DNA of 11,110 bases from Methanoregula sp. Lineage in GTDB: Archaea; Halobacteriota; Methanomicrobia; Methanomicrobiales; Methanospirillaceae. Both the position numbers and the translations under genes were made by a program. Position 1 is the first letter of the stretch. Each line of letters begins with the position of its first letter. Of the stretch, positions 6,646-11,110 are shown piece after piece. The DNA lies in the NCBI GenBank assembly GCA_026394695.1, contig JAPKXT010000164.1:1-11110 (forward strand), in the 5' to 3' direction. The notes under the pieces are model-generated. The model made no database searches. It was not told the origin of the DNA and saw nothing but the letters and a program-made list of their open reading frames with translations.

Positions 6646-7209
6646 TTATTTGTTGATCGCGACCAGCTTGATCGAGAAGGTCAGGTTTTTACCCACCAGT
6701 GCATGGTTCCCATCCAGGGTGATTGTCGAAGAGGTGACATTGATAATTTTTACCACACTGGCTGTCCCATCGATTGTATTCCGGATAGTTAAGAATTGTC
6801 CCACAACCGGTGTCATGTTGGCGGGAAGTACCGACCTGTTCAGGACATGAACAAGTGAACTGTTATATGATCCATACGCTTTATCGGCAGGGATCCTCAC
6901 CGTTTTTTCTTCGTTCACTGCCATGCCGGAAACAGCCTCGTCAAAACCCGGGATAACCATCCCTTTTCCAAGCGTAAATACCAACGGGGTGGCATTCACG
7001 TTTGTGTCAAAAACACTGCCATCGTCCAGTGTTCCGGTATAATATACGGTCACCGTATCGCCAACTTTCGCGACATAGGGATTGAAGATCACAAACCCGA
7101 GGATAGCAATTATAATAATCCCCGCTATCACCAGTATTCCATACCGGACCTGCTTTTTTTTGCGGGCGGCAACCGCTTCTTTCCCCTTGATTTTTTCAGA
7201 TTTCTTCAT
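6646..7209 (-). CDS. Membrane-anchored FKBP-type peptidyl-prolyl isomerase (SlyD-like)
   Basis: The 187-residue product has a highly basic N-terminus (many K/R in residues 2-22), one membrane helix at about 24-42 (ILVIAGIIIIAILGFVIF), then an FKBP domain. The domain shows GDTVTVYYTGTLDDGSVFD (50-68), the conserved LVFTLGKGMVIPGFDEAVSGM (from 76) and AYGSYNSSLVHVL (from 111), then a separate flap domain. It ends in TITLDGNHALVGKNLTF, the mark of SlyD-type FKBPs with an insert-in-flap chaperone domain. By the positive-inside rule the catalytic part faces outside, so it probably helps fold secreted or surface proteins. I start at ATG 7209, where the basic anchor begins. An in-frame ATG at 7242 has a GGAG 10 bases upstream and would add 11 residues (MPVRITVYTSS); it cannot be excluded. 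The product is close in outline to archaeal long-type FKBPs. Confidence 0.88.
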   Translation of the reverse strand: MKKSEKIKGKEAVAARKKKQVRYGILVIAGIIIIAILGFVIFNPYVAKVGDTVTVYYTGTLDDGSVFDTNVNATPLVFTLGKGMVIPGFDEAVSGMAVNEEKTVRIPADKAYGSYNSSLVHVLNRSVLPANMTPVVGQFLTIRNTIDGTASVVKIINVTSSTITLDGNHALVGKNLTFSIKLVAINK

Positions 7210-7504
7210 ACTGCTTGTATATACTGTAATCCTGACAGGCATATACAGTTGACTCCATGAGCACCGGGAATAGAGGGGTGATGATTTTGTCTAAGATTAT
7301 GCGTGGTCTGACTAATTTGAGCGACCAATAAGATTGTGCATAAGGACGGTTTCTTCTTTTAATTGTCAATTCGTGAAACTCACCCATCTTCACATAATGT
7401 GGACAACAACGAAAAACAACCACTGTCACCCGTATGGGGAAGTGGGTCGTTTATCATCATTGCACTTTATTTATACATTCACCGCCCAAGTAGTGATGTT
7501 GAAT
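7210..7504. promoter_or_regulatory. Divergent intergenic region with nifB promoter
   Basis: TTTATTTATA at 7466-7475 is the best TATA box of the window. It lies about 30 bases before the nifB ATG, so transcription should start near 7497 with a leader of about 8 bases. GTGAT at 7493-7497 may pair with the 16S 3' end. A short palindrome, AATTG-T-CAATT, lies at 7361-7371. I looked for the methanogen nitrogen operator GGAA-N6-TTCC and did not find it. A minus-strand TATATA at 7219-7224 is too near ATG 7209 to serve as its promoter. Confidence 0.5.
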
Positions 7505-8398
7505 ATGTCTGATGAAGTGAGAGTTGCGGATGTCGCCGGAAAAAAAGTCCAGTGGGACCCGGCGCAGATGCGAAAGATCCAGGAACACCCCTGTTTTTCC
7601 GAAAAAGCGTGCCACACGTTCGGGAGATGTCATATTCCGGTGGCACCCAAGTGCAACATCCAGTGCAACTACTGTATCCGTGACTTTGACTGTGTGAATG
7701 AGAGTCGCCCTGGTGTCACAACACGGGTTCTCAATCCTGATGAGTCCATGGATATGGTCAAAAAAGTTGTGGACAAATACGATTATATCAAGGTCGTCGG
7801 AATCGCCGGCCCTGGTGAACCGCTTGCAAATGAAGAGACCTTTGAAACGCTCCGCCGTCTTCACGAGCAGTACCCCAATGTCATCAAATGCATCAGTACA
7901 AACGGCCTGTTACTTCCGGATAAGATCGACCTGCTCCAGAAATACGATGTCGGTAATGTTACGGTTACCTTAAATGCCATTGACCCGGAGATCGGCGCCA
8001 GGATCTACCAGTTTATCGATTATAAGGGCAAGCGCTACACGGGAATCGAAGGTGCAAAAATTCTCCTCGCCCAGCAGCTAAAAGGCATCGAAGAGGCAGT
8101 CAGAAGACATATGATCGTGAAGATCAATACCGTCTATATTCCCGGAATAAATGAGGATCATATCCCGGCGATTGCAAAAAAGGTTGGCGAGATGGGCGTG
8201 TACACATTCAACGTCATACCGCTTATTGCACAATATAAATTTGCCAATATCACCCCGCCAACACCGGAAATGAAACGCAAAATGCAGGATGAGTGCGGAA
8301 AATATGTCAAACAGATGCGCCACTGCCAGAGGTGCCGGGCGGATGCAATCGGAAAACTTGGGCACGATATTCAGTCATGCCTGTATGAAAAGAAATAA
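7505..8398 (+). CDS. nifB: NifB-type radical SAM enzyme (nitrogenase cofactor precursor synthesis)
   Basis: NifB fuses two [4Fe-4S] units and inserts a carbide to make NifB-co, the core of the nitrogenase cofactor. The 297-residue protein has EHPCFSEKACHTFGRCHIPV (27-46), then PKCNIQCNYC with the radical-SAM CxxxCxxC at Cys50, 54 and 57. FDCVNESRPGVT adds Cys63, a NifB hallmark. GIAGPGEPLAN (99-109) is the SAM-contact region. LNAIDPEIGARIYQ, KINTVYIPGIN and the C-terminal CQRCRADAIGKLG (274-286) are all NifB-like. Other cysteines (30, 129, 274, 277) are candidates for binding the precursor clusters. There is no C-terminal NifX domain, which is normal in archaea. I start at ATG 7505, near the strong TATA box. 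Notable: no nifH, nifD, nifK or regulator adjoins it, and the motif reads CIRDFDC where CNRKFDC is the common form. Confidence 0.88.
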   Translation: MSDEVRVADVAGKKVQWDPAQMRKIQEHPCFSEKACHTFGRCHIPVAPKCNIQCNYCIRDFDCVNESRPGVTTRVLNPDESMDMVKKVVDKYDYIKVVGIAGPGEPLANEETFETLRRLHEQYPNVIKCISTNGLLLPDKIDLLQKYDVGNVTVTLNAIDPEIGARIYQFIDYKGKRYTGIEGAKILLAQQLKGIEEAVRRHMIVKINTVYIPGINEDHIPAIAKKVGEMGVYTFNVIPLIAQYKFANITPPTPEMKRKMQDECGKYVKQMRHCQRCRADAIGKLGHDIQSCLYEKK

Positions 8399-8401
8399 TT
8401 C

Positions 8402-8407
8402 TTTTTT
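8402..8407 (+). terminator. Oligo-T terminator of nifB
   Basis: TTTTTT begins 4 bases after the nifB stop in an AT-rich context, a normal archaeal termination signal. Confidence 0.5.
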
Positions 8408-8451
8408 ATTGTGAAAAATATCCATTTTCCTCGCGTTCCTGGAAGTTATCT

Positions 8452-8718
8452 ATGTTTTTCGGATTGCTGCTCAAACGGTATCGCTCATTATTTCTTAAAA
8501 GATTAGGGTTAACTACCGGTTTAACACCAAATCATAACGTTCCAGGGGGCGTCGCTTTTGGCTTTCCCCCCGCCACTATGGCGCCCCAAATTGCGATAAC
8601 CCCAGAACAGGTAATACTACAATATCCCAAGGCGCAGGAGTGGGTAAAGGGAGGGGACTGGTACTGTCCCCTCCTTTATTTGATGAAGAATTTACATAAT
8701 GATGTAAAAAAATCTTGA
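8452..8718 (+). CDS. Doubtful small protein, 88 residues
   Basis: I do not recognise this product. An ATG at 8452 has a GGAAG 7 bases upstream and an AAAATATCC TATA-like element near 8415, so expression is possible. The N-terminal 20 residues are hydrophobic and basic (MFFGLLLKRYRSLFLKRLGL), able to form an amphipathic helix. The rest is rich in Pro, Gly and Trp (PGGVAFGFPPATMAP, then EWVKGGDWYCPLLYL). Codon use is unlike the neighbours, with many TTA, CTA and ATA codons in the first half and GC-rich runs in the second. A 13-bp hairpin lies inside it. It may be a chance frame over a structured RNA, a remnant, or a young gene. Treat as uncertain. Confidence 0.25.
   Translation: MFFGLLLKRYRSLFLKRLGLTTGLTPNHNVPGGVAFGFPPATMAPQIAITPEQVILQYPKAQEWVKGGDWYCPLLYLMKNLHNDVKKS
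8645..8678 (+). repeat. Strong hairpin (13-bp stem, 7-base loop)
   Basis: TAAAGGGAGGGGAC (8645-8658) pairs with GTCCCCTCCTTTA (8666-8678) over 13 base pairs with one bulged G. The loop is TGGTACT and TTTG follows. It is the most stable simple hairpin I see in the window and no clear gene explains it. Possible roles are a small RNA, a processed 3' end or a bidirectional transcription barrier. Confidence 0.7.
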
Positions 8719-8915
8719 TTATTGAACATTATTTAGTTCCACAATCACCTTACTTTTTTACAACGCATTTTGAATATGCATTTTTTGCCATTTTTAATCC
8801 CGTAAATCCTTCTTAGATCCGGGTGTTACAATAGCATAGTACCCAAAATTATTACTCCGTTCGTATATTCGATTAAGGAATGGAATTACCGACAAGGAAA
8901 ATAAAAGAGAGATAT
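8719..8915. other. AT-rich intergenic stretch without a gene
   Basis: No convincing reading frame is seen on either strand between the doubtful ORF and the lipoprotein stop. The stretch is T-rich, with T6 runs at about 8752-8757 and in GCATTTTTTGCC near 8777-8788, and GCATTTT occurs twice (8764 and 8777). These may serve as terminators for any plus-strand transcript crossing 8452-8700. Together with 8399-8718 it makes a 517-base region lacking a clear gene. Confidence 0.5.
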
Positions 8916-9353
8916 TCATCGGGGCAGATTTGCTGCCAGGAGAGAGGATTGTTCATTACGGGTACCCATTCCTACGATCCGGTTCAATTCAGCAATTACC
9001 GGTTTTAGGGATGGGGGCATGGCGGTATCCTCGGTGTTCACCGTCTTGTTTTCGTAACTTATCGAATATTTAATCAAATCGACACTGCCAGGCCGGGCCG
9101 AATAATTCCCTTCCAGATGAGAGAACTGCGCATGATCAAAGAGCATAATGATACTGTCGATATCTGTCTGGTTCAGTTCAATCTCACTGTTTGTGGTTTT
9201 GCTCGATACCAGAGCAATTCCGTTGTCAAAGATGACCAGCCGGTCATTAAAACCTGCAATGCCACCGGTACGGTAATAATCCACCAATACTGCAGGTACC
9301 TGGGGGTTCGATCCCGATGTCGTCTTAGAACCAAGACAGCCGGACACCATCAC
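8916..9353 (-). CDS. Lipoprotein with emfourin-like (protease-inhibitor-type) domain; start codon uncertain
   Basis: The shown interval uses the first ordinary start codon (GTG 9353; an ATG follows at 9350), but this gives only five residues before the lipobox cysteine (VSGC). The same frame continues upstream without a stop and spells IIAKWWAICIFFIIVVV, a complete lipoprotein signal peptide, so translation probably begins near 9398-9404. After the cysteine and a Ser/Thr-rich linker comes a domain with YYRTGGIAGF (26-35), ELNQTDIDSIIMLFDHAQFSHL (from 59), YSARPGSVDLIKYSISY (84-100) and PPSLKPVIAELNRIV (113-127). This order of motifs resembles emfourin, a small inhibitor of M4 metallopeptidases such as protealysin; that is recognition by eye. 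It would sit on the outer face of the membrane. It lies 38 bases after the small basic protein gene and probably shares its transcript. Confidence 0.75.
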   Translation of the reverse strand: MMVSGCLGSKTTSGSNPQVPAVLVDYYRTGGIAGFNDRLVIFDNGIALVSSKTTNSEIELNQTDIDSIIMLFDHAQFSHLEGNYSARPGSVDLIKYSISYENKTVNTEDTAMPPSLKPVIAELNRIVGMGTRNEQSSLLAANLPR

Positions 9354-9395
9354 TACAACGATGATAAAAAATATGCATATCGCCCACCATTTCGC

Positions 9396-9410
9396 GATAA
9401 TAATCCCTCC
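9396..9410 (-). promoter_or_regulatory. Ribosome site followed by ATT-ATT-ATC instead of a normal start codon
   Basis: On the minus strand GGAGGG (9410-9405) is followed by ATT (9404), ATT (9401) and ATC (9398), all in frame with the lipoprotein. Spacings from the G run are 0, 3 and 6 bases. No ATG, GTG or TTG exists in this frame between here and 9353. The only nearby ATG (9390) is in another frame and meets a stop after about 20 codons. Confidence 0.6.
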
Positions 9411-9442
9411 TTTTCCCCGGTAATCAATAGTAATTGTCCCGG

Positions 9443-9772
9443 TTATATCTGGACAACATCTATCTTTGAGGACTTTGCTGCTGCTTTACGTTCGGGAAGG
9501 ACCTCTTCAAGTGCCTTGATCAGGCTATCAATTTTTTCATTGGTGAATGTCACCCTGAACGCAGCAAGTTCTGTGGCATTCATGATCATGATCCCTTTTT
9601 TCTTCATGGGGAGACCATGTTCACCGATCGGGTTTATGTCGATGGCAAGAGAGGCAGCCCGGTTCTTTGTTGCCGGCAGCCTGATGATGGAAACACCTTT
9701 TACCGATGTGTTTTTTCGCTCCCAATCCTGTCCCTCTTCAATAAATGTTTTGAGCGTTTGTGATAATTCCAT
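9443..9772 (-). CDS. Small basic protein, uncharacterised; PC4-like outline
   Basis: The 109-residue product starts MELSQTLKTFIEEGQDWERK and has no signal peptide or membrane segment. I cannot place it in a named family with certainty. Its middle, SLAIDINPIGEHGLPMKKKG (41-60) with IMIMNATELAAFRVTF after it and the helix KIDSLIKALEEV (80-91), follows the outline of PC4-type single-stranded DNA-binding proteins: a strand ending in D-I, a glycine/lysine turn (KKKG), a strand, then a C-terminal helix. This is inference. The tail ERKAAAKSSK is basic. I start at ATG 9772 because a TATA box lies about 21 bases upstream and no ribosome site is present, which indicates a leaderless transcript. Longer versions from the same frame (to 9940) would run through that promoter. 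The lipoprotein gene follows in the same direction. Confidence 0.75.
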   Translation of the reverse strand: MELSQTLKTFIEEGQDWERKNTSVKGVSIIRLPATKNRAASLAIDINPIGEHGLPMKKKGIMIMNATELAAFRVTFTNEKIDSLIKALEEVLPERKAAAKSSKIDVVQI

Positions 9773-9785
9773 AAAAAGAACTATT

Positions 9786-9800
9786 GATTTATATATTAAA
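9786..9800 (-). promoter_or_regulatory. TATA box for a leaderless transcript
   Basis: On the minus strand TTTAATATATAAATC, centred about 21 bases before the ATG at 9772, is a clear archaeal TATA box. The distance puts the transcript start at or next to the start codon, and the sequence before the ATG (AGTTCTTTTT) has no ribosome site. Confidence 0.65.
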
Positions 9801-9949
9801 AGGCTATTCGTTATGATGCGAAAGTAACCTTTTATTTGGGGCACATAATTTACACACCACATAAAACATAGTTTCTGCATCACCAAAGTTGAATTCAAAA
9901 TATCCAGAATATACGTTGAACAACAAATTTTCTGACACACGCCAGCATC

Positions 9950-10798
9950 ATGCCAACGATGACCCTCTCATCTGATCAGCAATTCTCACTCGACAGCACA
10001 CTTGGTTGTGGCCAGGTATTCCGATGGGATCGTACTGATGATGGATGGTGGTATGGTGTCGTTGGCAGAAGGGTTATCAGGATACGGCAGGAGGGTATGC
10101 AGATCATATTTCATGGTGCTCCCGGATCGTTTATTAAAAACTATTTTTCCCTTGATCTGGACATCATACCAATCCTGACTTCTATTGATCATGATCCTTT
10201 CATTCACACCGCAATCACACAATGTGCCGGGTTGCGTCTGATCAGGCAGCCGAAATGGGAGTGCCTCATCTCTTACATCTGCTCGACGAATTCAAATATC
10301 CCGACTATCCGGCGCAGGATAGCCTCGATTGCTGAGCGGTTCGGTAAAACGATCGATTTCGAGGGAAAAACGTATTTTACATTTCCTGAACCTTCCTCAA
10401 TTTCGTGCAGGGGGTTTGAAGATTTGACAGAGTGCCGGTTAGGTTATCGCCAGCCCTATGTCTTTGACACTTCCTGTTCGGTCACTGATGAGAAATGCTG
10501 GGAGGAAACGATCGACAGGCTTCCGTTTGAGGATGCCCGCAAAGAACTGATGAAAATGAAGGGTGTAGGCCCTAAAGCTGCTGACTGCATCCTCCTTTTT
10601 GCCTTCCAGAAGTATGAATCATTTCCAGTTGATGTCTGGATACGCCGGATCATGCGGGAACACTACCTTCCTGACCTCCCCGGAAATGCACCACTGACTA
10701 CACGCGAGTACGATACGATCCGTAGCTTCGCACGAAACCACTTCGGGAACTACTGCGGGTTCGCGCAGGAGTATTTGTATGCAGCAAGAGAAGGATAA
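9950..10798 (+). CDS. ogg: 8-oxoguanine DNA glycosylase/AP lyase, OGG1 type
   Basis: This enzyme removes 8-oxoguanine from DNA and nicks the abasic site in base excision repair. The 282-residue product has the N-terminal OGG domain first: LGCGQVFRW (18-26) and GWWYGVVGRRVIRI (32-45), as in eukaryotic OGG1. The helix-hairpin-helix GPD domain follows. ISYICSTNSNIPTIRRRI (107-124) corresponds to the OGG1 'SFICSSNNNI' region. KGVGPKAADCILLFAF (204-219) holds the hairpin with catalytic Lys209, and FPVDVWIRR (225-233) holds the catalytic Asp228. FGNYCGFAQEYLYAAR closes the protein. Length fits a bacterial or archaeal OGG1-like enzyme; the short archaeal OGG2 forms lack the first domain. The start may be ATG 9950 or 9959; neither has a clear ribosome site. 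It is a single gene, divergent from the small basic protein. Confidence 0.92.
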   Translation: MPTMTLSSDQQFSLDSTLGCGQVFRWDRTDDGWWYGVVGRRVIRIRQEGMQIIFHGAPGSFIKNYFSLDLDIIPILTSIDHDPFIHTAITQCAGLRLIRQPKWECLISYICSTNSNIPTIRRRIASIAERFGKTIDFEGKTYFTFPEPSSISCRGFEDLTECRLGYRQPYVFDTSCSVTDEKCWEETIDRLPFEDARKELMKMKGVGPKAADCILLFAFQKYESFPVDVWIRRIMREHYLPDLPGNAPLTTREYDTIRSFARNHFGNYCGFAQEYLYAAREG

Positions 10799-10827
10799 TT
10801 TCCTGAATTCCTCCTGATATTCATTGG

Positions 10828-10834
10828 TTTTTTT
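10828..10834 (+). terminator. Oligo-T terminator of ogg
   Basis: T7 lies 29 bases after the ogg stop in AT-rich sequence. A second run, T6 at 10907-10912, follows farther down. Confidence 0.5.
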
Positions 10835-10875
10835 ATTGAAGAGATAATTGCAAATTCCCACCACCTTCGAAAGTG

Positions 10876-10888
10876 CGTTACCGTAACG
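10876..10888. repeat. Perfect 13-base inverted repeat
   Basis: CGTTAC-C-GTAACG is a perfect palindrome with a one-base centre in the intergenic region after ogg. It is too tight for an RNA hairpin and looks more like a dimeric protein-binding site. No promoter is evident beside it. Confidence 0.4.
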
Positions 10889-10924
10889 TGGTAGTCGGGT
10901 CTTCTGTTTTTTGATTAAGTGGCC

Positions 10925-10988
10925 GGGGTGAACGAGATCTGGCCATGGGGAAATACTCACCCCTCCTCACGAGCCTGGCACATGGCTC
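10925..10988 (+). repeat. Two adjacent hairpins after ogg
   Basis: GGGGTGA (10925-10931) pairs with TCACCCC (10957-10963) around a 25-base loop, and GAGCC (10971-10975) pairs with GGCTC (10984-10988) around an 8-base loop. They lie just upstream of the transposase-like remnant and could be part of an element end or a small RNA. Confidence 0.35.
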
Positions 10989-11090
10989 TCATGCAGAACT
11001 TCTGATGCTAACAGTTTTACCTATTATTTCTGCAGGATGACCCCGATCGAATACCTATGGAGACACAAAAAGGAAATTGGAAAAATTTAA
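10966..11090 (+). pseudogene. Possible IS630-type transposase C-terminal remnant with frameshift
   Basis: From 11037 one frame reads MTPIEYLWRHKKEIGKI and stops at 11088-11090. The frame one base off reads up to it as AHGSHAELLMLTVLPIISA (10978-11034). If one base has been lost at 11035-11036, the joined text is LPIISAxMTPIEYLW. This lines up residue for residue with the LPPYSPDLNPIEYLW block that carries the last catalytic glutamate in IS630/Tc1-type transposases. A preceding His falls roughly where that family has its conserved H. The rest of the element is absent from this window, so this is a decayed end or a chance match. No terminal inverted repeat or TA duplication could be tied to it. 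Confidence 0.35.
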
Positions 11091-11110
11091 AATTCTGCAT
11101 ATTTACGTGC

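Noticed and set aside
7243..7465. NrpR nitrogen operator upstream of nifB
   Set aside because: No GGAA-N6-TTCC or close variant is present; the only dyad, AATTG-T-CAATT, does not fit.
7334..7504. Upstream extension of nifB by 57 residues
   Set aside because: It contains the strong TATA box and shows no NifB similarity; the family N-terminus begins at ATG 7505.
9303..9316. GGGGGTTCGATCCC resembles a tRNA T-arm
   Set aside because: The stem cannot reach five pairs, no cloverleaf can be drawn around it, and it lies inside the well-supported lipoprotein gene.
10619..10960. Minus-strand frame of 113 codons after ogg
   Set aside because: It overlaps the ogg catalytic domain, has no recognisable motif, and crosses the terminator and palindrome region.
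1..11110. CRISPR array or long tandem repeats
   Set aside because: No regularly spaced repeat of 20 or more bases was seen; only short repeats such as GATGATGAA occur.

Overview
The window looks like chromosomal DNA from a methanogenic archaeon, most likely of the order Methanomicrobiales (Methanoregula/Methanolinea-like). I infer this from gene content, not from a database match. The evidence is a methanogenesis marker 12 protein, an archaeal-type phosphoglycerate mutase (ApgM), a four-subunit pyruvate synthase in the archaeal order C-D-A-B, an Orc1/Cdc6 initiator, an archaeal NifB without a NifX domain, TATA-box promoters (one clearly leaderless) and oligo-T terminators.

Layout. 1-203 (-): the N-terminus of an Orc1/Cdc6 protein, cut off by the window edge inside its Walker A loop. 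204-400: its promoter side plus a large hairpin and T-run that could end apgM transcription. 401-2544 (-): apgM preceded by a sugar-nucleotide epimerase, read as one unit. 2584-3456 (+): methanogenesis marker 12. 3498-6353 (+): porCDAB, a tight operon with a TTG start on porC and a triple T7 terminator. 6514-6587 (+): tRNA-Val(UAC), convergent with a membrane-anchored FKBP/SlyD-type prolyl isomerase (6646-7209, -). 7505-8398 (+): an isolated nifB behind a strong TATA box. 8399-8915: mostly non-coding, with one doubtful small ORF that contains a stable hairpin. 8916-9772 (-): a two-gene unit of a small basic protein with a PC4-like outline and an emfourin-like lipoprotein whose natural start codon is not ATG/GTG/TTG. 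9950-10798 (+): an OGG1-type 8-oxoguanine DNA glycosylase. 10799-11110: intergenic hairpins and what looks like the frameshifted C-terminal end of an IS630-type transposase.

How the genes fit together. Pyruvate synthase makes pyruvate from acetyl-CoA, CO2 and reduced ferredoxin. ApgM interconverts 2- and 3-phosphoglycerate on the gluconeogenic route. The epimerase probably supplies sugar nucleotides for surface glycans. Orc1/Cdc6 and OGG act in replication and repair. NifB makes the iron-sulfur precursor of the nitrogenase cofactor, but no other nif gene is in view. The window is largely housekeeping. The least ordinary parts are the lipoprotein start, the PC4-like/emfourin-like pair, the hairpin region after nifB and the decayed transposase end.
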